The notes under the pieces: generated by a model | What the model saw: only the letters and a program-made list of their open reading frames with translations | Told to the model about the DNA's origin: nothing | Database searches by the model: none | Assembly: GCA_030036985.1 (NCBI GenBank) | Contig: JASHSD010000757.1 | Location: 1 to 5,708, forward strand | Reading direction: 5' to 3' | DNA from: Bryobacteraceae bacterium | GTDB taxonomy: Bacteria; Acidobacteriota; Terriglobia; Bryobacterales; Bryobacteraceae | Length of the DNA: 5,708 nt | Part shown: positions 1-5,357 of the stretch, one piece after another | How the letters are laid out: each line of letters starts with the position of its first letter | How positions within the stretch are numbered: the first letter of the stretch is position 1 | Made by a program: the position numbers and the translations under genes

Positions 1-1448
1 GTCGGCCGGGACGTTCCGATGGGAGAAGAGAAGTAAAAGGTCGGCACCACCTCTTCGGTGCCGGTGGACGCGTTGCTGAGGCGCGTGTATCCGTAGCCCA
101 CGGAATTAACCATCGTCGGCGAGATCACGATGGTGTCGTGCACGGCGACGCCGCGTGAATTATCCAGTGTTTCCTGCGCGGGCTGCTGGCCGGGGAATTC
201 CGCCAGACCGGTGCTGCTGCCCACCGTGCCGTTACCGTAGACAGAGGCGCCGTTCAGGGTGCCGCGGACGGATATGGTCTGCCTGCCCCAGTTGTAATCG
301 ATCTTTCCCACTTGGGCGTGATTGTTCAGATCCTGGGGCGCGTTGAACGTAAGATCATTGAAGTTGGCGCCAAAGTCGGCGGCTAAAAGCGGATTGTTTC
401 CCGCCGGGTATTGACTCAGATAACTCTTCATGTAGGAGCTTTCGCCTATGCCCAAAGGATCGATGGCGGCAATCTGGGCCTGATCCAAAGTGACCACCTG
501 ACCGCTCTTCAACGGGACCAGGATTTCACCGGAGGCGAATGTGGCGCTCGGAACCGTGCGGCTGACGGCTACCGCGCTGCGGTCCTTGCGGCCTTCAAAG
601 TTGTAAAAGAAGAACAGCTTGTTTTTCAGGATCGGGCCGCCGAGCGATGCGCCGTACTGATTGCGGATCAGCGCGGAACGCGGTACGCCGGCGCGATTGC
701 TGAACCAGCTGTCGGCTTCGAAATCGGTGTTGCGGTTGTATTCGTAAACGCTGCCGTGAAACTGATTCGATCCGCTCTTGGTGATGATGGAAACCTGTCC
801 GCCGGAGGAACGGCCCTGATCGGCTCCCATGCCGGCGACGGTGGTTCGAAACTCCTGCACGGAATCGAGCGGGATGGGAAGAGTAGAGGTGTATCCGTTG
901 GCTCCGGCGTTGTCGTTCACATCCGCGCCGTCCAGCGTGACGTTGTTCTGGTCGGCGCGCCCGCCGAGAACCTGCCCGTATTGTGTCGCGCCCGGCTGTA
1001 CGCCGAGCAGCGCGGGAATGTTACGGGTCTGCAGCGGGAGATCGACGATCTGCGTCTGGTTGAACGGGTTTCCGACCGATGCGTTCTCCGTGTTCACCGT
1101 GGACGCTTCGGCCGTAACCGCGACCGACTGATTCACCGTGCCGATCTCGAGCGAAACGTCGAGCGTCGCCGGCGTATTGGTCGCCAGCACGACTTGGGAC
1201 GTCTCCACGCGGAAGCCCGGCTTCTCCACCGAGACGGCGTACGTTCCGGGCGCCACCTGCTCCACGTCGTATTCGCCCTTATCGTTGGAGAGCGCGGCCC
1301 GCGTCGCGTGGGTGCTCTGGTTCTCGATCTTGACGTTGGCCCCGGGAACTGCCCCGCCTTTTTCATCCGAGACTACGCCATGCAACGAACTGTTCTGCGC
1401 AAATAAAGGCGAACTCAGAATTAATAGAATGATGAAACTTCTGCTCAC
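1..1448 (-). CDS. TonB-dependent receptor, Oar-like, N-terminal part (3' end beyond left edge)
   Basis: This is the first 482 codons of an outer-membrane TonB-dependent receptor; the rest of the beta-barrel lies beyond the left edge. Translation gives a signal peptide (about residues 1-17, MSRSFIILLILSSPLFA, cleavage before Q18). A carboxypeptidase-regulatory-like beta-sandwich follows (about 20-103: LHGVVSDEKGGAVPGANV, then SNDKGEYDVEQVAPGTYAVSV). A plug domain (about 125-230) contains LPLQTRNIPALLGVQPG, GGRADQNNVTLDGADVND and GQVSIITKSGSNQFHGSVYE, and the first barrel strands come next (GGPILKNKLFFFYNFEGRKDRS). This order is typical of the Oar/CarboxypepD_reg receptor group abundant in Acidobacteria. 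The start is GTG, chosen because an AGGAGG lies 11 bases upstream and the signal peptide begins there. The substrate cannot be told. The frame is open throughout. Long open frames on the opposite strand here are shadows. Confidence 0.95.
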   Translation of the reverse strand, partial: MSRSFIILLILSSPLFAQNSSLHGVVSDEKGGAVPGANVKIENQSTHATRAALSNDKGEYDVEQVAPGTYAVSVEKPGFRVETSQVVLATNTPATLDVSLEIGTVNQSVAVTAEASTVNTENASVGNPFNQTQIVDLPLQTRNIPALLGVQPGATQYGQVLGGRADQNNVTLDGADVNDNAGANGYTSTLPIPLDSVQEFRTTVAGMGADQGRSSGGQVSIITKSGSNQFHGSVYEYNRNTDFEADSWFSNRAGVPRSALIRNQYGASLGGPILKNKLFFFYNFEGRKDRSAVAVSRTVPSATFASGEILVPLKSGQVVTLDQAQIAAIDPLGIGESSYMKSYLSQYPAGNNPLLAADFGANFNDLTFNAPQDLNNHAQVGKIDYNWGRQTISVRGTLNGASVYGNGTVGSSTGLAEFPGQQPAQETLDNSRGVAVHDTIVISPTMVNSVGYGYTRLSNASTGTEEVVPTFYFSSPIGTSRP

Positions 1449-1459
1449 GATTTCTCTAT

Positions 1460-1465
1460 CCTCCT
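1460..1465 (-). promoter_or_regulatory. Shine-Dalgarno site of the TonB-dependent receptor
   Basis: On the minus strand this reads AGGAGG, a full anti-16S match, with 11 bases between it and the GTG start at 1448. The spacing is slightly long, but no other in-frame start gives an intact signal peptide, so this site decides the start. Confidence 0.7.
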
Positions 1466-1886
1466 TTGGACACTTAGGCGAAGAAATTCAAAGACCGCCT
1501 GATTGCGGGTCTGGACCCAATGGCTTCAATACGGGCGCGAATGACTTGCTGCTTCCAGGAGGCGTACCTATTGCCTATGGAAACTCATACGCGACCGTCG
1601 ACCGCTGGACGTGAGCGGTAAGGCAGACGTGGGGTTCTCCTAACCGGGAGTGGTGGGCTGAATGTTCGATCCTACAACGGATTCGATGCCGAATGATCGG
1701 TGTATGACGATGAAAAATATTGATGGTTTGGATTTGCCATCGTGGCTGTTCCACATACATACCGGACACTCCGGAGCCCTCGCTTTCCAAAGCGGGCCGC
1801 GATCTGAACGAAGTGGCACATAACACGCCCGACGAGGGTCCCTGGTGCGACGGAGCTGCTCGCGACAGGCGGCCGTTGCGGGCTGG

Positions 1887-1906
1887 TTATTAATGTTTGT
1901 TAATAA
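1887..1906. repeat. Perfect AT-rich inverted repeat, operator-like
   Basis: TTATTAA, six spacer bases (TGTTTG), then TTAATAA: two perfect 7-base arms. It stands out as an AT-only palindrome in GC-rich DNA. It lies about 145 bases upstream of the acetyltransferase start, so it could be a dimeric-regulator binding site. It may equally be chance; no regulator gene is seen in the window. Confidence 0.35.
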
Positions 1907-2049
1907 GGCGGTCCGAACGAAAAACCGTGCTGGAAGGCGCCGGATCGGCGACGACATGCAGCCGGAACGAGCGTTTCGGGCGCATCCGCGGCTTCAAACC
2001 GTTGTTTCATGCCAGAATGGCCGCATGGAATATCTTTTCGACTGAGGTG

Positions 2050-2502
2050 ATGCCGATTCGACGGGCCAGGCGCGACGATATTGCGGCAATCGTGAGAATT
2101 GAGAAGGCGTCGTTCGGACGCCAGGCATGGACGCGCGCGGAGTTTCTCGACTATATTGCCGAGCCGGAGGAGTGCGTTTTCCTCGTTGCCGTCACGGATG
2201 GCGCGGTGGCCGGCTACATCGTCGGCTTCGGTTATCGCAATCGCGCCGAGGTCGATTCGATCGCTGTGAGTCCCGCGCATCGAAACCAAAGTATTGCGAC
2301 GGCGCTGATGAATTGCCTGAAGAGGATTCTACGGCGGCGGGGATTCACGACGCTGTCCCTGACGGTCCGGGTGGATAACACGCCGGCCATCGAGCTGTAT
2401 CGAAAGCTCGGGTTCGCGCGGGTACGACGGATCAATCGCTGTTACGAGGATGGGGCGCCGGCGTGGCGAATGAGAACGTCGCTTATACTCTCTGCAAAAT
2501 AA
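2050..2502 (+). CDS. GNAT family N-acetyltransferase, RimI-like
   Basis: This is a 150-residue cytoplasmic acetyl-CoA-dependent N-acetyltransferase resembling RimI, which acetylates the N-terminus of ribosomal protein S18; the true substrate is unknown. The fold is visible in order: the N-terminal strand and helix (MPIRRARRDDIAAIVRIEKASF), the central strands (VFLVAVTDGAVAGYIVGF, EVDSIAVSP), the acetyl-CoA loop HRNQSIATAL at residues 77-86, and motif B VRVDNTPAIELYRKLGF at 106-122. The tail CYEDGAPAWRMRT is reminiscent of RimI's YY..GEDA..M ending. The usual loop consensus is R/Q-x-x-G-x-G/A, and here the glycine is replaced by Ser81. The start at 2050 is chosen because the GNAT fold begins there. 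An in-frame ATG at 2017 would add 11 residues (MAAWNIFSTEV) but has no better ribosome site. GAGG at 2044-2047 lies too close to the chosen ATG to be ideal. The gene converges on the DUF190 operon. Confidence 0.88.
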   Translation: MPIRRARRDDIAAIVRIEKASFGRQAWTRAEFLDYIAEPEECVFLVAVTDGAVAGYIVGFGYRNRAEVDSIAVSPAHRNQSIATALMNCLKRILRRRGFTTLSLTVRVDNTPAIELYRKLGFARVRRINRCYEDGAPAWRMRTSLILSAK

Positions 2503-2523
2503 ATAACTGCTGAAATTCTTCAG
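2496..2523 (-). terminator. Weak candidate terminator for the DUF190 operon
   Basis: Read on the minus strand, the DUF190 stop codon lies inside a short hairpin (CTGAA, loop GAAT, TTCAG; 2523-2510) and is followed by a T-rich stretch (TTATTTATTTT) that runs into the end of the acetyltransferase gene. The stem is only 5 base pairs and the T tract is interrupted, so this is tentative. With 17 bases between the two convergent stop codons, there is no room for a stronger terminator outside the genes. Confidence 0.3.
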
Positions 2524-2870
2524 GCCGCCGTTTCCGGTTGTGCGTCCCCGTTCCGGACGCGAACCATTTCGACATCGGATATGGCGATCATGCCCGTATC
2601 GAGCATCTTCTCGATTTCCGGCAGGAGCCTGTCGATGTTTTCCGTGCTCTCGACGATCGCCGCTGTGATCGGCTGGTCGTGAGCGAGAATACGGTGCTTG
2701 TGAAGTTCCGCCGATTCGCCGTAGCCCTGCATGCCGCGAAGAACCGTGACGCCGGCGATGCCGAGCTTTCGACAGGTCGCGACGATGGCTTCGTACAGCG
2801 GTACGCCATCGTAGCGATCGCGCTCCGAGAAATGGAGCCGGAGCAGTCGAGCTGGTTGTCTAAGATACAT
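2520..2870 (-). CDS. DUF190 (PII-like) family protein, single module
   Basis: This 116-residue protein is made almost entirely of one DUF190 module (about residues 8-105). Its key stretches are RLLRLHFSERDRYDGVPLYE, the conserved turn AGVTVLRGMQGYGES, PITAAIVESTENIDRLLPEI and the closing strand MIAISDVEMVRV. DUF190 proteins have a small ferredoxin-like, PII-like fold, are cytoplasmic, lack a proven biochemical role, and often lie beside the fluoride exporter crcB. The ATG at 2870 is well placed at the domain start. It lies inside the end of the upstream DUF190 gene (11-base overlap, ATGTATCTTAG), so the two are probably translationally coupled. The C-terminal tail (GDAQPETAA) is not conserved-looking. 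The gene is the last of the operon. The family call is secure; the function is not. Confidence 0.9.
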   Translation of the reverse strand: MYLRQPARLLRLHFSERDRYDGVPLYEAIVATCRKLGIAGVTVLRGMQGYGESAELHKHRILAHDQPITAAIVESTENIDRLLPEIEKMLDTGMIAISDVEMVRVRNGDAQPETAA

Positions 2871-3585
2871 TGGTCACTTTTTGTTGTTCGGGTAACGCGT
2901 GCACAAATCGGTGAACTTCGACATCGGAGATCACGATCAGTCCGTCCACCATCATCGGCGCCACCGCACCCATGATTTCGTCCACGCGGTTTGCCCGATC
3001 GACTACGGAAATCATAATCGGACAGTCCTTCGAGAGACGAAAGACCGTCTCTTTGTGCTGGTGACGCTTGGCGCCGTAACCGAGAATTCCCCTGTATACG
3101 GTAGCGCCGGCCACCTCCATCATCATGAGGCGTTTTACGATCGCTTCGAAAAGAGGCTCGCCCTTCAGCTTGTCGCTTTCTCCAAGGTAGATGCGGATCA
3201 GCTTCGCGGGTCCTTTGATTTCGGCATGAGGCAGGTGGGCCTCCTGCTTTCCGCCCCTGGCCACGGCCTTGACAATGTTGGTGTCCTGAACCTCTACGAG
3301 ACCGTCGATCACCATTTCGTACAACGTGGGCAGAACCTCATCGACTTTTTCCGCGGTGTCGATGAATTCGATCCGCATCGGCATGTGCCCGGCGTGTATT
3401 TCGCCGGCCGACGAGTGAACCGTCCCATGCGCGCCGAACCCGGCGACCGGCCGAAGGACTGTGGCCCCCGCCACGTGCTTGTTGCGCAGGAAACGCAGAA
3501 TCGCGTCCCACAGGGAGTCCCCGTGGAGATGAACATCTTCGTTGACGTAAATCGTGACCTTTTTTGCCGCGCCTTGGGAGAGCAT
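2860..3585 (-). CDS. Tandem two-module DUF190 (PII-like) protein
   Basis: This 241-residue protein has two DUF190 modules in tandem. Module 1 spans about residues 8-106 (KKVTIYVNEDVHLHGDSLWD, AGATVLRPVAGFGAHG, MRIEFIDTAEKVDEVLPTL, LVEVQDTNIVK). Module 2 spans about 127-227 (KLIRIYLGESDKLKGEPLFE, AGATVYRGILGYGAK, IMISVVDRANRVDEIM, LIVISDVEVHRF). A 20-residue linker separates them. Most family members have one module, so this is a fusion or internal duplication. Module 2 is closer to the family pattern (YLGESD, RGILGYGA); module 1 has a His-rich middle (HGTVHSSAGEIHAGH) and Pro in place of Gly in LRP. The frame stays open up to an ATG at 3720, but the 45 extra residues are Arg-rich and look non-coding, so the ATG at 3585 is preferred. 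Its ribosome site is weak (AAAGGA 12 bases upstream). It heads a two-gene operon. Confidence 0.85.
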   Translation of the reverse strand: MLSQGAAKKVTIYVNEDVHLHGDSLWDAILRFLRNKHVAGATVLRPVAGFGAHGTVHSSAGEIHAGHMPMRIEFIDTAEKVDEVLPTLYEMVIDGLVEVQDTNIVKAVARGGKQEAHLPHAEIKGPAKLIRIYLGESDKLKGEPLFEAIVKRLMMMEVAGATVYRGILGYGAKRHQHKETVFRLSKDCPIMISVVDRANRVDEIMGAVAPMMVDGLIVISDVEVHRFVHALPEQQKVTNVS

Positions 3586-4037
3586 AGGATCAGCCCGTCC
3601 TTTCCGGGTTTGAAGAAATCGTCGAATCGGGGATGAGCGGAGGCGGGACAGGATCGGGTTGCGACCGCATCGGGAGTCATTGGCTGCAAACGCCACGGTA
3701 TCAGCGAACACCGCCGCCATCAGCGCCGATATCAGCGTACACCCCTTCCGCGCGAAACTTCAACCAAGCGATTGCTGCATCGGGTGGGTTGAGCGCGATG
3801 CTGCTTTGGACCTCCGGTGCTTCATCATAATTTGGGTGCAGTGCTTTTTCGGGGTTCACTTAATGCCAACGCATCAAGTTTCGCTGTTCAGCCGGTTGCA
3901 CTGAATTTTCCTGCATCGTCACGTCTCTTCAGCACGCTTGGAATCGGGTGTTCGGTGTTTTTAGCCCCTTCCCGCGAAAAAACCGTGAACAGTATGGCAC
4001 CGCAGAGAATGTATATGTATAAGGTGTGTTGCGACCT
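3586..4037. other. Divergent intergenic region between DUF190 operon and CSC protein gene
   Basis: About 450 bases with no gene that can be supported. The left part (3586-3720) is an upstream in-frame extension of the DUF190 frame that reads as non-coding. Three copies of ATCAGCG at 3700, 3719 and 3731 are unevenly spaced and probably chance. The right part contains a possible dispersed repeat (see 3953-4008), followed by an AT-rich patch (TATATGTATAAG, 4012-4023) just ahead of the CSC protein gene that could be its -10 region, though no good -35 partner was found. A fluoride riboswitch was looked for, given the DUF190 genes, and not seen. Confidence 0.5.
3953..4008. repeat. Imperfect hairpin, possible degenerate dispersed intergenic repeat
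   Basis: CGGTGTTTTT at 3953-3962 pairs with AAAAAACCG at 3977-3985, giving a 9-base-pair stem with one bulged G and a 14-base loop. It is followed by CACCGCAGAGA at 3999-4009. The bottom strand reads CTCTGCGGTG ... TCGCGGGAAGG ... AAACACCGAA, which from memory resembles the CTCTGCGGTG-type intergenic repeats scattered in Acidobacteria, Planctomycetes and related genomes. The hairpin is seen directly; membership of a repeat family is inference. It has no T tract, so it is not called a terminator. Confidence 0.3.
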
Positions 4038-5114
4038 ATGCCGATCCGTTTCCTGCCTGCGTTCCGAAATCTTCTGCGGCTGTGCCCGGCGGTATTTTTT
4101 CCGGCCTGCGCGTTCGCGTGCAGCTGTACGCAGGGTCATTCCGCCTGCCAGGAAGTAACGGAGGGAAGCGCCGTTTTCATCGGGCGGGTGTTGTCCGTCT
4201 CCCCGCCTTTCGTGAACCGCCTCAACCCGGCAAGCCGGGCACAAGCCGATCGCGTACTGCAGTTCCACGAGCAGCTCGACTCCGGCGCGGCGGGACAAAG
4301 CCTGCAATCGCTGAAGGAGACCTTCCGCGAACTGGCGCCCGGCTTGTCTCCCGACCAGAGCAGTCGCCTGAAGGAAGCGGAGTCGAGGGAAGCTCTGCTC
4401 CACTTATTCGACCAGGTCCTCGACAAGGGCAGTTACGTGACGCTTGAGGTCGGGACTGTATTCTCCGGCGGGCTCGACGATGACGACAAACCCGGGCAGA
4501 AGAACGTGAAGGCCGGGGACGACGATGACCACAGTCCCAATGCGAAAAACGCTAAATCCAAAGATAAAGACGACGATGCCGACGACCTCGCCGCCGGCAA
4601 GATAACCGCCATCTGGACGCCATCCTTCGACTGCGGCGTCGAGTTCCAGGTCGGGGAAACCTATCTGGTCTACGCCAGCATGGACGAAGATACGGACATA
4701 GTGGAGACCGATACGTGCATGGGTACACGCCGGCTCTCGGACGCCGGTGCGGACTTGCCCTATCTGTCGTTCTTCAAGAGCGATCCGGAGGAGTCCGGTC
4801 ATCTGGATGGCTTCGTCACCTCCAATCCTTCGGCACGCGCGAATCCGCCCGAAGGGGACGGAATCCGCGATCCGGTAGCCGGGGCCCTGATCGAACTCAA
4901 ATCGGACGATCTCGTTCGCTACGCCACGTCGGACCGCCAGGGACGGTTCGCCTTCGACGGCCTGTCGGCGAATTCTTACCGCATCGTCGGATATCGCGCG
5001 GAATACCCGGATCCAAATCAGGTTGCATTCGGTCCCGAGCAGCTGTCGATTAAGGCGAAAGCCTGCGTGCGGTTTATCGTGCTGGACCAGCCCAAGGCCG
5101 CTGCCGCGCGTTAA
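4038..5114 (+). CDS. Secreted TIMP/NTR-like CSC protein with Asp-rich insert and carboxypeptidase-regulatory-like domain
   Basis: This 358-residue exported protein of unproven function has a signal peptide at about residues 1-27 (basic start MPIRFLPAFR, then a hydrophobic stretch ending ACAFA). Predicted cleavage exposes C28-S-C30, followed by C37 and the strand AVFIGRVLSV (45-54). An N-terminal C-x-C, a third Cys and then a VFIGRV-like strand are the hallmark of TIMP/netrin-like (NTR) domains. The domain resumes at YVTLEVGTVFSG (133-144) and FDCGVEFQVGETYLVYA (198-213), ending TDTCMGTRRLSDAGADLPYL. Two stretches interrupt it: a charged, probably helical one (about 60-125) and an Asp-rich one (147-183). 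A beta-sandwich resembling carboxypeptidase-regulatory domains follows (about 279-350: VAGALIELKSDDLVRYATSD, GRFAFDGLSANSYRIV). The mature chain has six Cys, allowing three disulfides. A GTG at 4026 (four more residues) is an alternative start; ATG is preferred for the cleaner signal peptide. Protease inhibition is only a possibility. Confidence 0.82.
   Translation: MPIRFLPAFRNLLRLCPAVFFPACAFACSCTQGHSACQEVTEGSAVFIGRVLSVSPPFVNRLNPASRAQADRVLQFHEQLDSGAAGQSLQSLKETFRELAPGLSPDQSSRLKEAESREALLHLFDQVLDKGSYVTLEVGTVFSGGLDDDDKPGQKNVKAGDDDDHSPNAKNAKSKDKDDDADDLAAGKITAIWTPSFDCGVEFQVGETYLVYASMDEDTDIVETDTCMGTRRLSDAGADLPYLSFFKSDPEESGHLDGFVTSNPSARANPPEGDGIRDPVAGALIELKSDDLVRYATSDRQGRFAFDGLSANSYRIVGYRAEYPDPNQVAFGPEQLSIKAKACVRFIVLDQPKAAAAR
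4476..4586 (+). other. Asp/Lys-rich low-complexity segment within the CSC protein
   Basis: This codes for residues 147-183, where runs DDDD, DDDD, DKDDD and DD alternate with Lys/Asn-rich stretches (KNVKAG, NAKNAKSKDK). The DNA is built from repeated GAC/GAT/AAA codons. It falls between two strands that are usually close together in the NTR fold, so it is probably a disordered surface loop. Such acidic loops can bind calcium or other cations; no classic EF-hand spacing is seen. Confidence 0.75.
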
Positions 5115-5150
5115 CCCGTTTTCTTCGGCCAAAGCTTCGCGCCACACCCT

Positions 5151-5249
5151 CACATCACCTTCAAAGACCACATGCCGAAGAGCCATCAGGCCCGCCCCGA
5201 ATGGACACCGTCGCGTCTCATTCACTGGGCCCAGACAGTGGGCGAGCCG
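5151..5249 (+). pseudogene. Fragment of IS21-family transposase (IstA-like), internal piece
   Basis: About 33 codons read HITFKDHMPKSHQ then ARPEWTPSRLIHWAQTVGE. This matches the remembered IS21 IstA signature just after the catalytic core (H-M-P-x-S/A-H-Q, EWTPxRLIxWA, GxxTA), normally followed by a HPEQGYRSCLG stretch that is missing here. In a complete gene this would sit in the last third of a protein of roughly 400-500 residues. There is no start and nothing upstream of it in the element; it begins in the same frame shortly after the CSC protein's stop codon. No terminal inverted repeats and no istB are present. It is a dead remnant. Identification is from recalled family motifs; the short length limits certainty. 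Confidence 0.7.
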
Positions 5250-5250
5250 A

Positions 5251-5348
5251 GCGCCCTCGGACCCGCCCCACATCTTCGAGCCGTTCTACAGAAGCGAGTC
5301 GGCGAGGGTGGCGCAGATTCACGGAGTATCGCTGAGGCGTCAGCCTGA
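5251..5348 (+). pseudogene. Fragment of sensor histidine kinase, C-terminal ATPase domain
   Basis: The frame beginning at 5251 reads APSDPP and then HIFEPFYRSESARVAQIHG (5269-5325). This is the F-box region of HATPase_c domains, normally preceded by a DxGxGI motif and followed by TGLGL (the G2 box). Neither flanking ATP-binding motif is present. After HG, a different frame (5325-5342) reads SIAEAS, which resembles the helix that follows the G2 box (xSIAEAxGG). A deletion of about nine codons with a frameshift would explain this. The piece has no start, no kinase core and no histidine box. It runs in the same direction as the adjoining IS21 scrap and ends just before the multicopper oxidase stop codon. 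It is a non-functional relic; the F-box match is strong, the frameshift reading is inference. Confidence 0.7.
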
Positions 5349-5357
5349 GGCCATGAA

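Larger units (their letters stand above)
1449..2049. other. Intergenic region with no recognisable gene
   Basis: About 600 bases lie between the divergent receptor and acetyltransferase genes. All six frames were read for protein similarity and nothing convincing was found. The only visible structures are three inverted repeats. One is CCGGA-CAC-TCCGG at 1762-1774. The second is CGCTTT-CC-AAAGCG at 1781-1794. The third is an AT-rich repeat at 1887-1906, listed separately. A small open frame at 1704-1823 (39 codons, ATG start, starting MTMKNIDGLDLPSW) has no ribosome binding site and is not called. The region should hold the promoters of both flanking genes, but no convincing -35/-10 pair could be picked by eye. 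It may be decayed sequence. Confidence 0.5.

Noticed and set aside
411..1406. A 331-codon open frame on the plus strand
   Set aside because: It lies wholly antisense to the TonB-dependent receptor, whose translation shows clear signal peptide, regulatory and plug motifs. Its own translation shows no recognisable domain; it is a high-GC shadow.
1657..1681. A tRNA-like T-loop (GTTCGATCC) in the intergenic gap
   Set aside because: The flanking bases do not form a T stem, and no acceptor or anticodon arm could be found.
1704..1823. A 39-codon small open frame starting MTMKNIDGLDLPSW, with a stretch faintly like PepSY-type WLFxxHTG
   Set aside because: It has no ribosome site, is too short to judge, and the similarity is too weak to call even a remnant.
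2899..3636. A 245-codon open frame on the plus strand
   Set aside because: It is antisense to the two-module DUF190 gene, which has unmistakable family motifs; the antisense product shows none.
3586..3720. A 45-residue N-terminal extension of the two-module DUF190 protein (ATG at 3720)
   Set aside because: The extra residues are Arg-rich, lack any domain or membrane segment, and the DUF190 module begins right after the ATG at 3585.
3700..3737. Three copies of ATCAGCG as an iteron or operator array
   Set aside because: The copies are only seven bases long and unevenly spaced (19 and 12 bases), compatible with chance.
3586..4037. A fluoride (crcB) riboswitch upstream of the DUF190 operon
   Set aside because: The conserved riboswitch sequence blocks were not found on either strand.
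4476..4490. DDDDK, an enteropeptidase-like recognition sequence, in the CSC protein
   Set aside because: It is a by-product of the Asp-rich stretch and is followed by Pro, which would disfavour cleavage; no biological meaning is likely.
4404..5273. A 289-codon open frame on the minus strand
   Set aside because: It is antisense to the CSC protein gene and runs through the IS21 and kinase remnants; its translation shows no domain or signal peptide.
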